Shown piece after piece: positions 17,630-26,855 of a stretch of DNA of 46,303 nucleotides. Numbering within the stretch: the first letter of the stretch is position 1; every line of letters begins with the position of its first letter. The translations under genes were made by a program, and so were the position numbers. The notes beneath the pieces were generated by a model, which had not been told where the DNA came from, ran no database searches, and saw nothing but the letters and a program-made list of their open reading frames with translations. Source of the stretch: Paraglaciecola polaris LMG 21857 (lineage in GTDB: Bacteria; Pseudomonadota; Gammaproteobacteria; Enterobacterales; Alteromonadaceae); NCBI RefSeq assembly GCF_000315055.1, contig NZ_BAER01000005.1:1-46303 (forward strand), in the 5' to 3' direction.

Positions 17630-17667
17630 AAAGTCCGTGCGGCTATATCAATAAAAGAGGGCGTCAG

Positions 17668-18885
17668 TTGAAAATTACCGATATTAAAGTGTTCGTTTGT
17701 AGTCCGGGCAGAAATTTTGTCACCGTTAAGGTGGTGACGGATGCCGGTATCTACGGTTTTGGCGATGCAACACTCAATGGCCGTGAAATGGCGGTTGTCG
17801 CTTATTTGGAGGAGCATGTTGCTCCGTGCCTTATTGGACGCAACGCCCACGAAATAGAAGATATCTGGCAGTATCTGTATAAAGGGGTTTATTGGCGCAA
17901 AGGCGCGGTTAATATGGCTGCCATTGCTGCCATTGATATGGCGCTGTGGGATATCAAAGGCAAAGCAGCAGGAATGCCTGTTTATCAATTGCTTGGTGGC
18001 AAAAGCCGAAAAGGTGTAACACTTTACGCCCACGCCAGCGGTGAAACCATAGATGACACCCTAGATAAAGCCGATGAGCATATAAACAATGGTTTTAAAG
18101 CGATTCGCCTGCAATGCGCTGTGCCCGGATTAAATGTGACATACGGTGTGTTAGGCGATAAAGCGGACTATTTTGAATTGCAGGGCAGTCGGCCGCTACC
18201 ACCAGAAGAAGAGTGGTCCACGCAAAAATATTTCAATATGATTGTTAAGCTCTTTCACCAAGCAAGAGAGCGCTTTGGTGATAATGTGCACCTGCTTCAC
18301 GATGTGCACAGTCGATTAACACCCATTGAGTCTGCTCGCTTAGGCAAGTTATTAGAGCCTTATAATCTCCTCTTTTTAGAAGACGCCTCAATCGCTGAAA
18401 ACCAAGATAGTTACAAGACAATCCGTCAGCACACAACTACGCCATTAGCTATTGGCGAGACGTACAACACCATTTGGGATTGTAAAGATCTCATCCAAAA
18501 TCAGCTTATCGATTACATACGTGTGGCAGCGACGCACGCCGGCGGCATCACAGCGCTGCGCCGTATCGCTGACTTTGCCAGTGTGTACAACGTTAAAACC
18601 GCTCCCCATGGTGCGCCAGATCTTTCTCCCGTTTGCTTTGCTGCGCACATGCATTTGAATATCTGGGCACCTAACTTTGGTATACAAGAATTTGTTGGCT
18701 TTGGGAATGAGCCCTCTAGCCGAATATTCAAACATGGAATTGAGGTTAAAGATGGCATTGCTTATTTGAGTGATGCCCCAGGTTTGGGCATAGAGTTTGA
18801 TGAAAGCGCAGCAAAAGAATATCCCTATAAACGTTCGTACTTGCCGGTCAGTAGATTGGAAGACGGGACGGTATGGAATTGGTAA
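17668..18885 (+). CDS. manD: D-mannonate dehydratase of the RspA/ManD enolase group
   Basis: A 405-residue enolase-superfamily enzyme. ManD removes water from D-mannonate to give 2-keto-3-deoxy-D-gluconate in uronate breakdown. Predicted magnesium ligands are Asp212 (HLLHDVHSR), Glu238 (LFLEDAS) and Glu264 (AIGETYN); the domain closes with [21 protein letters not shown], where a terminal Trp is family-typical. At the position that in published ManD work separates efficient D-mannonate enzymes (Ala) from weak mixed ones (Pro), this protein has Ala316 (HGAPDLSP), though the loop around 340-357 ([17 protein letters not shown]) differs from the textbook PHDYSF form. The TTG start is supported by AAGAGG and by the canonical MKITDIKV opening. 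It is first in the operon. The exact substrate within the subgroup remains uncertain. Confidence 0.85.
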   Translation: MKITDIKVFVCSPGRNFVTVKVVTDAGIYGFGDATLNGREMAVVAYLEEHVAPCLIGRNAHEIEDIWQYLYKGVYWRKGAVNMAAIAAIDMALWDIKGKAAGMPVYQLLGGKSRKGVTLYAHASGETIDDTLDKADEHINNGFKAIRLQCAVPGLNVTYGVLGDKADYFELQGSRPLPPEEEWSTQKYFNMIVKLFHQARERFGDNVHLLHDVHSRLTPIESARLGKLLEPYNLLFLEDASIAENQDSYKTIRQHTTTPLAIGETYNTIWDCKDLIQNQLIDYIRVAATHAGGITALRRIADFASVYNVKTAPHGAPDLSPVCFAAHMHLNIWAPNFGIQEFVGFGNEPSSRIFKHGIEVKDGIAYLSDAPGLGIEFDESAAKEYPYKRSYLPVSRLEDGTVWNW

Positions 18886-18936
18886 TTCAGCATTTTTAAT
18901 TATGAATTTAGTCTTTGAAAAGTAGAGATAAATAAC

Positions 18937-20076
18937 ATGAGTAAAAGTATAAAAGTATTGATACAAGGCACCGGTTTTGCCGGTCAAGGGCACGCAGAGG
19001 CATTCCGATCTGTAGGTGCAGAAATCGTGGGTATTGTGGGTCGAACAAAAAGCGTTGTGGAACAAGTCGCCAAAGATTTGGCCATCCCATTTGCAGGTAC
19101 CGATTGGCAGCAAGCATTGATTGAATGCAAACCCGATGTGGTGTCAATTGCCACACCTGGCGGCGCCCATGAAGAAGCGATTGTTCAGGCCATAGAATTT
19201 GGTTGCCATGTGTTTAGTGACAAACCGCTGACCGCAACCGGTGAGTCTGCCAAAAAACTGTACGACTTAGCCCTTGAGAAAAACGTGAAAACGGCGTTTG
19301 CAGCTAGCTTTAGATATATGCCGGATGTGATCCACGCCAAGCGTATGGTTGCCGCAGGCGCTATTGGCGAGCCCTTAGAAGTTGAGTGTATATCGCATTT
19401 TAACTTAGAGCGGGATATTCCCTTTGGTTGGTCGCACCGTAAAGAAGATGGCGGTGGGCGTTTGAATAATAACTTCACGCATAAGTTGTCGATTGTGACG
19501 TCTATTATTGGTGAGAAAATATTGTCAGTCATGGGTGAAGTTCGTGATGATCTGGGACGTGCTCCAATTGTCGAAGGCGTGCATAACTTCAAAAAACGCC
19601 GTGATTTTATTCCTGATAATCTGAACGATCCGTCACTGAAGTGGGGCGAATCAAATGTTGAATGGTCGTACACTGTGCTGGCGCAGCTTGAAAGCAAATT
19701 AGCACAAAAGCCGGTGTCAGTGTTGTTTAAACATGGCGGCTTACATCCACGTTTCAACGAAGACCACATAGTGATCTACGGCAGCAAAGGCGCGATATAC
19801 ATAAAAGGGCATTACGGGAGCGGTCCACTGTATTTTTACGATGCGAATAACAATTGGACAAGACTGCCCGTGCCGGACGACATCGTAAAAAATAATCCTG
19901 CAGGAGAAGGGGATACCGAGCGTAATTGGCGCTACCTCATTAGAGAATTAGTAAATGATATTAAGGGCGAAAATGTTGCCCCATATCAAACCTTCAAAGA
20001 AGGTAGCCAGTATCAACAACTAATTGATCTTATTCGTAAAAATGATAATTGGGTTGACGTTAGTCATCTGCAATAA
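18937..20076 (+). CDS. Gfo/Idh/MocA-family oxidoreductase
   Basis: A 379-residue NAD(P)-dependent sugar oxidoreductase. The N-terminal Rossmann fold has the GTGFAGQGHAEAF loop (residues 11-23) and DVVSIATPGGAHEE; the catalytic lysine is in DKPLTATG (Lys96, usually EKP in the family). A FRYMPDVIHAKRM segment begins the C-terminal substrate domain. Such enzymes oxidise or reduce sugars, inositols or sugar acids, and here it could interconvert a uronate or keto-acid with the substrate of ManD. It follows manD by 51 bases and ends 11 bases before the symporter, so it belongs to the operon. The substrate cannot be read from sequence. Confidence 0.88.
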   Translation: MSKSIKVLIQGTGFAGQGHAEAFRSVGAEIVGIVGRTKSVVEQVAKDLAIPFAGTDWQQALIECKPDVVSIATPGGAHEEAIVQAIEFGCHVFSDKPLTATGESAKKLYDLALEKNVKTAFAASFRYMPDVIHAKRMVAAGAIGEPLEVECISHFNLERDIPFGWSHRKEDGGGRLNNNFTHKLSIVTSIIGEKILSVMGEVRDDLGRAPIVEGVHNFKKRRDFIPDNLNDPSLKWGESNVEWSYTVLAQLESKLAQKPVSVLFKHGGLHPRFNEDHIVIYGSKGAIYIKGHYGSGPLYFYDANNNWTRLPVPDDIVKNNPAGEGDTERNWRYLIRELVNDIKGENVAPYQTFKEGSQYQQLIDLIRKNDNWVDVSHLQ

Positions 20077-20087
20077 AAGGTACGCCC

Positions 20088-21857
20088 ATGTTTTATGAAT
20101 ATCTGGTCATAATTGGTTATTTTATCCTCATTGTGGGCATAGGTTTCGCCTTCAAAGATATGGCAAAAAACTCGACCAGCGACTACTTCAGAGGCGGTGG
20201 TCGCATGTTGTGGTGGATGGTCGGATCAACGGCGTTTATGGCGCAGTTCTCGGCTTGGACATTCACTGGCGCTGCGGGTAAGGCATTTACTGACGGTTTT
20301 GCCATTAGTTTGGTCTTTTTTGCCAATACCTTCGCCTATTTCTGCGGCTGGGCCTACTTCTCTGCTCGTTTTAGACAGATGCGAGTGGATACACCAACCG
20401 AAGGTATCAAGCGGCGTTTTGGTCACCAAAATGAACAGTTCTTCTCATGGGCCTTGATCGTTTTTAGTTTTATTAACGCTGGCGTTTGGTTAAACGCACT
20501 GGGTGTGTTTGCCAGTGCTGTTTTTGAAGCCGACATTACCTTAACAATTATTGTGACTGGGCTAACCGTGGTCTTCGTTTCTGTGCTATCTGGGGCATGG
20601 GGCGTGGTGGCGTCAGACTTTGTGCAAACCTTGGTTGTGGCGGTTATTTCAATTGCCTGTGCCATTGTTGCTTTGGTGATGGTGGGCGGACCCGTTGAGT
20701 TGGTGAATAACTTCCCAACTGATTTCATTATGGGTCCTGACATGAACTATGGGCTCATTTTAGTGGGCACGTTTGTCTTCTTTTTAGCTAAGCAAATGAT
20801 CACCATTATGAATATGCATGATGCATTTCGCTTTCTGAACGCAAAAGATTCAGACAACGCGCGTAAAGCAGCATTGCTGGCCATGGTGCTGATGGGCGTG
20901 GGCAGTATAGTGTGGTTTATTCCGCCGTGGGCGTCAGCCATTTTATATCCTGACGCGGCCGCTGCTTATCCAGAATTAGGCAACAAAGCGGCGGATGCTG
21001 TGTACTTGGTCTTCACGCGAAATGCCATGCCCATTGGTACGGTAGGCTTACTTTTGGCGGGACTGTTCGCAGCGACCATGTCATCAATGGACTCCGCGCT
21101 GAATAAAAATGCCGGTATTTTTGTCAGAAGCATTTACCAACCACTACTGCTTAAAAAGAACAAAAAAGTCACTGACGAACACTTGTTAACAGTAAGCCGC
21201 TATGTGAGTTTTATTAGCGGCATCTTGGTTATTGTGGTGGCCTTGTTCTTTAAGTCGTTGAAGGAGTTAAGCTTATTTGAATTGATGATGAGTGTATCGG
21301 TTATGGTTCAAGTACCGTTACTCGTGCCGCTGATTTTTGGTTTGTTTATTAGAAAGACGCCTCAATGGGCCCCTTGGGTTACTGTGATTATTGGCATGTT
21401 TGTCTCTTGGTGTACGGCAAATATTTTAACGCCCGAGGTGTTCGCCAATTGGATTGGTCTAGAGCAAGTTCTGACGCGCCGTGAATCAATAGACATGAAC
21501 TTAATGATCACCATAGGTGCGCACCTAATCATTACCGCAGGATTCTTCTGTTCGACTACCTTTTTCTATCAAGAAGAGCGGGATGAACATAAGCAGGAAA
21601 CCGACCGTTTCTTTACTGATTTTGAAACGCCTGTTATTGCCGACTTCGAACAAGATGAGTACGACCGGCAGCAGCGGGATAAGTTAGGCTCTATGGTGAT
21701 ATTTATGGGGTCTGGGGTATTTGTCATGATGTTGATACCCAACCCAATGTGGGGACGATTGGTATTTGGATTATGCGCACTGGCTATATTAGCCATGGGC
21801 TTTTTACTGAAAAACAGCGCTAAACCCAAATCTAAGTGTCAAACAAGCAATGCCTAG
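20088..21857 (+). CDS. Sodium/solute symporter (SSS family)
   Basis: A 589-residue inner-membrane carrier of the sodium:solute symporter family with about 13-14 hydrophobic segments. It shows the GGGRMLWWMVGSTAFMAQFSAWTF opening, a long helix-rich core (GTFVFFLAKQMITIMNMHDAFRFLNAKD) and the sodium-site-like GLFAATMSSMDSALNKNAGIF segment near residue 330. A hydrophilic loop at about 490-540 precedes the last two helices. AAAGG lies before the ATG, 11 bases after the oxidoreductase stop. By context it imports the sugar acid or sugar used by the operon. The family is firm, the substrate inferred. Confidence 0.92.
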   Translation: MFYEYLVIIGYFILIVGIGFAFKDMAKNSTSDYFRGGGRMLWWMVGSTAFMAQFSAWTFTGAAGKAFTDGFAISLVFFANTFAYFCGWAYFSARFRQMRVDTPTEGIKRRFGHQNEQFFSWALIVFSFINAGVWLNALGVFASAVFEADITLTIIVTGLTVVFVSVLSGAWGVVASDFVQTLVVAVISIACAIVALVMVGGPVELVNNFPTDFIMGPDMNYGLILVGTFVFFLAKQMITIMNMHDAFRFLNAKDSDNARKAALLAMVLMGVGSIVWFIPPWASAILYPDAAAAYPELGNKAADAVYLVFTRNAMPIGTVGLLLAGLFAATMSSMDSALNKNAGIFVRSIYQPLLLKKNKKVTDEHLLTVSRYVSFISGILVIVVALFFKSLKELSLFELMMSVSVMVQVPLLVPLIFGLFIRKTPQWAPWVTVIIGMFVSWCTANILTPEVFANWIGLEQVLTRRESIDMNLMITIGAHLIITAGFFCSTTFFYQEERDEHKQETDRFFTDFETPVIADFEQDEYDRQQRDKLGSMVIFMGSGVFVMMLIPNPMWGRLVFGLCALAILAMGFLLKNSAKPKSKCQTSNA

Positions 21858-21900
21858 TCTTTTAGGTAAGCGTAATTGTTAGTTATCAAGTCAATTTGAA

Positions 21901-21935
21901 AGATGGACCAGTGGCATACTGGCTCATCTTTTTTT
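21901..21935 (+). terminator. Intrinsic terminator inside the operon
   Basis: AGATG-GA-CCAGT (21901-21912) pairs with ACTGG-CT-CATCT (21918-21929), loop GGCAT, followed by a seven-T run (21929-21935). The next gene starts only 27 bases later, leaving no space for a separate promoter behind it, so the hairpin may lower expression of the last gene. Confidence 0.85.
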
Positions 21936-21961
21936 GTGCGTAAAATAGGTGAATAAACCAT

Positions 21962-22840
21962 ATGTTTTTAAAAAACATCGCTTCAAAGATAGTCCCATAT
22001 ATTTCCCGCTCGAACATATCCGCTTCTCTTATGATATTTTGCTGTGCCCTGTTAAGCACAGGTTGCAATTCGCTACCTGAGGTTAAGCAAGTGTCGTTAA
22101 GTCATGGAATTGATGTGTCAGCTGGCGGCGCTTTCGCCTACGTGATCAGTATTTCAAACGCTACTTTTTATCTTGAAAAAGAAGGGGGTGGGTTATCCAG
22201 TATGCTGGATGCGGACGGGATTGATTGGATAGGATTTAACGATAGCAAAGGCTCAGGTTGGAAGGGCGAGTACCGTGGTTTCCCCAATGCGATACATAAA
22301 CAAGACGGCAGCTATTTCCACGCTATGAACGCCGGTACAGACCAGTCTGTGTCCCAAATCACAGTTGAAACGCCTCAGCATGTGCAAATCATATTCACCT
22401 CTGGCAATGGTCAGTGGCAGGGACAATGGGACTTCTACCCTGAGCGATGTGACTTCACTATGTCGCAAGTCAGTGAGGGCTTCCATTACTGGGTGCAATA
22501 TGAAGGTGTACCCGGAGGCGAAATGGATGAAAGTGACTTTTGGTTTAATTCAGCCGATACCAAGCGCCATCCTATCAATGAAGGGTTTAGTGGCGATTTA
22601 CCTAGCCCGGAATGGTATGCCTTTGGTGATGAAAAAGCCCCGCGAATGTTTTATTTATTACATCATGAAGATGACAACCACCCAGATGATTACGCTAGCA
22701 GACCCTACATGACCGTTTTAGGTTTTGGTCGTAGCAATAAAGACAAATACCTAAACACAGTACAAACATTTTCCATTGGCTTCGCTGAATCCACCCAGTA
22801 CAACGTCGTTGAGCAAGTGGTCAAAGACATTATCCGTTAA
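21962..22840 (+). CDS. Putative lipoprotein of the sugar-acid operon, unknown function
   Basis: A 292-residue exported protein with a long signal peptide and a possible lipobox (LLSTGC, Cys35; Ser at -3 is less usual). The mature part has many beta-strands and the blocks YRGFPNAIHKQDGSYFHAMN and YWVQYEGVPGGEMDESDFWF. I recall similar segments in uncharacterised secreted proteins of planctomycetes and marine bacteria that degrade polysaccharides, but no domain name is certain. The shape resembles a sugar-binding or mutarotase-like beta-sandwich. It comes after a terminator at the end of the manD operon. A role in the cell envelope, such as binding the operon's sugar, is only a guess. An AGGTGA sits a few bases before the ATG. 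Confidence 0.75.
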   Translation: MFLKNIASKIVPYISRSNISASLMIFCCALLSTGCNSLPEVKQVSLSHGIDVSAGGAFAYVISISNATFYLEKEGGGLSSMLDADGIDWIGFNDSKGSGWKGEYRGFPNAIHKQDGSYFHAMNAGTDQSVSQITVETPQHVQIIFTSGNGQWQGQWDFYPERCDFTMSQVSEGFHYWVQYEGVPGGEMDESDFWFNSADTKRHPINEGFSGDLPSPEWYAFGDEKAPRMFYLLHHEDDNHPDDYASRPYMTVLGFGRSNKDKYLNTVQTFSIGFAESTQYNVVEQVVKDIIR

Positions 22841-22845
22841 TTAAC

Positions 22846-23031
22846 ATGACCCATCTGGTAAAAAGTAGCAAGCTTAAGTCGTTATGCTTACGTAGGAATT
22901 TATTCTTAGTGTGGCCATTGGCCTTGAATGTATTGTTAATGCAGTCGATGTTAATTATCGATATTTGCCTCGTTTCTCCATTAAGGGACGTTTCACTCGC
23001 GTCGATGGGGATTGCCACGAATTTTACCTGA
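22846..23031 (+). pseudogene. N-terminal fragment of a MATE efflux transporter
   Basis: Sixty-one codons, of which residues 16-61 (RRNLFLVWPLALN...QSMLIIDICLVSP...LASMGIATNF) resemble the first helix and loop of MATE-family multidrug/sodium antiporters, including the Pro-Leu and Asp positions. A TGA then cuts it off, and the sequence after it has no further MATE similarity, where 400 residues should follow. No ribosome-binding site is visible. It is most likely the remains of a deleted transporter gene, with the deletion ending near 23030. Confidence 0.55.
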
Positions 23032-23311
23032 ATCATGGCAGTCATTGAGCGGGCAGGTTTTGTTGTCTATCTGCAAAACGCGTGTTTTTCGGGGATAAAA
23101 ATACACTTTGCTTTTCATCTTGTATTTATTTTTTTGCGCGCTATTATCGATACCATACTTTGAGGGAATCATGTTCATAAATAGCACCATCAACGACATA
23201 AAGAGTAACTTACTCACCTTACCAAATTAAGCCGAGCGTAGTCCTTACGCTCGGCGAATATCCCCTGCTTTTTCATTTATTTTAGTAATCAGTCCGGTTG
23301 GAGATATAGCC
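23032..23311. other. Gap with a strong hairpin at 23231-23255
   Basis: No convincing gene. GCCGAGCGTA (23231-23240) and TACGCTCGGC (23246-23255) form a perfect 10-bp stem with a five-base loop. On the minus strand a TTAATTT stretch follows, on the plus strand no T run. It may be a terminator left from a lost gene or part of the leader of the next gene. Confidence 0.5.
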
Positions 23312-23713
23312 GTGCTTATGCGTATTTTCAGGATTTGCAAAACCTTAATTTGCCCACCCAACTCTATGCTTCAAGACGCTGGTCACCGCATTCTGTTGGA
23401 TCCGATTGCATTGTGTTTGTTACTTAATCAATTGGAATTTTCAGACCGTCAGTCATCACGTTTACAGAATCGCGTGCGCATTGGTAGCACTGTGGTGCTG
23501 CGTAACGTGGCGACCAAAGAGCGCTTGATATTACATATCGTAAAAGATCAAAAAGCTTGCCCTGAGCAGGGCATCGTGTCGTTCACTTCAATAATAGGTT
23601 CGACCTTAATTGGGCTGCGTAGAGGGGACGTGGCTAGGGTTAATACTGCTCAGGGAGAGCTTAAATTTAAGCTGCTCAAAGTTAATTACAGCGCAACGAA
23701 TTTGTCGCAATAG
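23312..23713 (+). CDS. GreA/GreB C-terminal-domain protein (Rnk-like)
   Basis: A 133-residue protein whose second half (about residues 52-127: VRIGSTVVLRNVATKERLILHIV...GIVSFTSIIGSTLIGLRRGDVARVN) has the FKBP-like fold pattern of the Gre transcription-factor C-terminal domain, as found in Rnk. The N-terminus is too short for a full Gre coiled coil, so a true cleavage factor is unlikely. The GTG start is supported by GGAGA seven bases before it; ATG at 23318 is an alternative. An Rnk-like gene lies 250 bases downstream, so the two may act together on RNA polymerase. Binding of the secondary channel is known for the family, not shown here. Confidence 0.75.
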   Translation: MLMRIFRICKTLICPPNSMLQDAGHRILLDPIALCLLLNQLEFSDRQSSRLQNRVRIGSTVVLRNVATKERLILHIVKDQKACPEQGIVSFTSIIGSTLIGLRRGDVARVNTAQGELKFKLLKVNYSATNLSQ

Positions 23714-23780
23714 TTTTATAACACTCACGTGATAAATGGAGGGTCAGACCTTGGAGTAATCAATCTTTGAAAAGGTATTA

Positions 23781-23819
23781 ATGCAGGTAAACGTATTGAA
23801 TTTTTTTAGAGGAAAATAA
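23781..23819 (+). other. Possible 12-codon leader ORF
   Basis: ATG at 23781 with AAAAGG five to six bases upstream, reading MQVNVLNFFRGK and stopping four bases before the next ATG. It could be a leader peptide that couples to the micro-protein below, or chance. Confidence 0.25.
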
Positions 23820-23823
23820 GCTC

Positions 23824-23904
23824 ATGAGTACAGATAAAGACAAAAAAAAGCCGCAAAGTACGTTAAAAGAAAAGCGTCGTAAGCGCAAAGATAAGCAAAA
23901 GTAG
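23824..23904 (+). CDS. 26-residue lysine/arginine-rich micro-protein
   Basis: A short frame of 26 codons plus stop in which 13 residues are Lys or Arg (ten Lys, three Arg), mixed with Asp, Gln, Ser and Thr and no aromatic residue. An AGAGGA lies about 12 bases before the ATG, and a very strong terminator begins 13 bases after the stop, which makes a dedicated small transcript likely. The composition fits a nucleic-acid- or ribosome-binding peptide. It sits between two Gre/Rnk-type genes. I do not recognise a named family. It is unusual enough to keep although it is short. Confidence 0.55.
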   Translation: MSTDKDKKKPQSTLKEKRRKRKDKQK

Positions 23905-23917
23905 CCAGTTAATGTGA

Positions 23918-23943
23918 GGGGCTCAATAGAGCCCCTTTTTTTT
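23918..23943 (+). terminator. Strong intrinsic terminator
   Basis: GGGGCTC (23918-23924), loop AATA, GAGCCCC (23929-23935), then eight T (23936-23943). It ends the transcript of the micro-protein. Confidence 0.92.
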
Positions 23944-23967
23944 ATACACAAACGCGAGGAAGAGATT

Positions 23968-24354
23968 ATGGAAACACAACCAGACATCATTATTTCAACC
24001 GCTGATCTAGCCGAATTAGAGTTTCAACTTGAGCGTTCCAAATTACCTAATGACGTTATACGCGCAATTGAGAATGAGCTAGACCGAGCGACAATTGTTG
24101 CCTGTAAGGACTTACCTGAAAACGTCGTCGCGATTGGTAGCCAGGTAACATTTAAAATATTGGATACCCAGCGAACGTTTACTAAAACCTTATGTTTGCC
24201 AGCCGACACCATCAAATTCGAAGACAGTATTTCGGTGTTTGCTCCCATTGGGTCGGCGTTAATTGGCTTGAGCACGGGGCAGAGCATTAAATGGCAGACT
24301 CAGCGCGGTCAGCAGTCTGTAGAAATCATCGATGTGAGCAGTAATAAACGCTAA
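23968..24354 (+). CDS. rnk: Rnk-like regulator of nucleoside diphosphate kinase
   Basis: A 128-residue protein resembling E. coli Rnk: opening PDIIISTADLAELEFQL, then IENELDRATIV (compare LNAELDRAQM), then the Gre-type C-terminal domain VAIGSQVTFKIL...ISVFAPIGSALIGLSTGQSIKW. Rnk-family proteins bind RNA polymerase through this domain and alter nucleotide-kinase and alginate-related expression in other bacteria. The ATG at 23968 is chosen because GAGGAAGAG precedes it and because a longer frame would run back into the preceding terminator. It is followed after about 40 bases by gdhA. Confidence 0.85.
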   Translation: METQPDIIISTADLAELEFQLERSKLPNDVIRAIENELDRATIVACKDLPENVVAIGSQVTFKILDTQRTFTKTLCLPADTIKFEDSISVFAPIGSALIGLSTGQSIKWQTQRGQQSVEIIDVSSNKR

Positions 24355-24390
24355 TCACACTGACGTAAGCGATAAAAAATAGGGTAGTAA

Positions 24391-25746
<1,356 letters not shown>

Positions 25747-25764
25747 CCGTTCTGGGATAGGCTA

Positions 25765-25799
25765 TATCAATTTGGTTGACATTATCAACTAAATTGATA
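25765..25799. repeat. 15-bp inverted repeat after gdhA
   Basis: TATCAATTTGGTTGA (25765-25779) and TCAACTAAATTGATA (25785-25799) are complementary with one wobble, loop CATTA. No T run follows. It lies 18 bases after the gdhA stop and about 45 bases before the next start, so it could end gdhA mRNA or act as an operator for the next gene. Confidence 0.55.
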
Positions 25800-25843
25800 G
25801 TCTTAGCGTTTACATATTCAAATTAATTTGTTTGGTGAACGTT

Positions 25844-26290
25844 ATGCACAACACAGTAAAAAAAGTCTTGCTCGTCATTACTATGGTCACCCTATTGGGT
25901 GGCTTATTTACTGGGATTTTGACCTATTCGAACATTGGCTTAAGCGATACGTTCGTTCGCCAATGGGCTTGGTCGTTTGTGCAGGCTGTGTGTGTACTTT
26001 TCCCCCTTGGCGTAGGGGTGATGTGGGTCATGAATAAGTTAGTGGCTGCATTTTTTACTGGCTTTTCTACATTAAACAAAAATCTGATATTTGGTCTGGG
26101 AATGGCAATCATAATGGAAGCCATTATGGCGCTAAGCACCACTTACAGTAATATAGGGATTGGGGATATGCAGCGCTTCGGTAACGCGTTTTTAGCCAGC
26201 TATTTAATGGTATTGCCCGTTGCTTTGGTCCTCTCGCCTTTGATGACATTATTGGTCAAACCTAAATTAGATGCGTTTCTGGCCAGCTGA
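25844..26290 (+). CDS. Four-helix membrane protein (DUF2798-like, two repeats)
   Basis: A 148-residue inner-membrane protein with four hydrophobic segments. It contains two similar halves: TYSNIGLSDTFVRQWAWSFVQAVCVLFPLGV (about residues 27-57) and TYSNIGIGDMQRFGNAFLASYLMVLPVAL (about 101-129). This internal duplication and the Asn/Ile/Gly turn fit the DUF2798 family, whose function is unknown. ATG at 25844 is chosen over upstream TTG because GGTGA sits six bases before it. It lies alone between gdhA and a truncated AraC gene on the other strand. Confidence 0.75.
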   Translation: MHNTVKKVLLVITMVTLLGGLFTGILTYSNIGLSDTFVRQWAWSFVQAVCVLFPLGVGVMWVMNKLVAAFFTGFSTLNKNLIFGLGMAIIMEAIMALSTTYSNIGIGDMQRFGNAFLASYLMVLPVALVLSPLMTLLVKPKLDAFLAS

Positions 26291-26385
26291 TAACAACATT
26301 GTTGTTAGCGAATTTTTATTCTCCCTAATGAATGTTTATACCTATTGTGTTCGAAGTCATTTGTATTCCTGAGTGTAAATGATCA

Positions 26386-26820
26386 TTAGACTTGATGACG
26401 GCGGCGAAAATCCCGCGCTGAAATACCTGTTTGCTGATTGAAAAAACGTGAAAAATAGGCTGGATCCTGAAAGCCAAGTTCGTACGCGATGACATTGATC
26501 GGCTTGATGGTGTAAACCAAGTTACGTTTTGCTTCAATTAGTAACCGTTGTTGGATAATTTTGGACGGCGTCTGGTCTGTCATTTTCTTACAAAGTGCAT
26601 AAAGCTTACTTTCCGTCATGCCGATTTGACTAGCGTAGTCGCTCACTGACCAATGTTCGATATAATGATGTTCGATGAGTTGACGAAACTGCTCAAATGT
26701 TTCGTTCTTCTTCATATGTTTATGATTTCTATCCGCGCTCGCCAAAGCGCTAGTGGCTCTTCCAAGATGTACCAGAAGTGCATTTACTTTTGCGCACCTG
26801 ATAGTAACGGTTGATAACAC
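26386..26820 (-). pseudogene. AraC-family regulator lacking its sensor domain
   Basis: A 144-residue product that is almost only the AraC DNA-binding domain: two helix-turn-helix units (SVSDYASQIGMTESKLYALCKKM and PINVIAYELGFQDPAYFSRFFNQQTG, residues 58-137) and the linker before them. Full AraC regulators of this kind (PobR/HpaA-like) are about 280-300 residues with an N-terminal cupin domain. Here only 35 bases separate the GTG start from the neighbouring gene, so there is no room for the missing part. The start codon lies in the loop of a perfect hairpin. Either a deletion removed the sensor half or it is a short, constitutive DNA-binding protein. It may once have controlled the alkylsulfatase-like gene beside it. 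Confidence 0.65.
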
Positions 26821-26833
26821 TTATCAACCGTTA
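26805..26833. terminator. Perfect 13-bp hairpin between two minus-strand genes
   Basis: TAACGGTTGATAA (26805-26817) and TTATCAACCGTTA (26821-26833) with a three-base loop. It lies 22 bases beyond the stop of the alkylsulfatase-like gene and overlaps the GTG of the AraC fragment. There is no T run, so termination is possible but unproven; an operator is another option. Confidence 0.55.
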
Positions 26834-26855
26834 AATATGCGTCAACCTATTAAGC

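Noticed and set aside
18445-19113. 222-codon minus-strand frame opposite manD
   Set aside because: It lies antisense to a well-conserved enzyme; the frame is open because of the codon pattern of manD, and it has no start signal.
19185-19769. 194-codon minus-strand frame opposite the Gfo/Idh gene
   Set aside because: Antisense to a firm gene, no ribosome-binding site and no family resemblance.
22993-23217. 74-codon minus-strand frame with a hydrophobic start
   Set aside because: It looks a little like a signal peptide, but it overlaps the MATE fragment, its GTG start lies in its own supposed ribosome-binding site, and the rest is unlike a protein.
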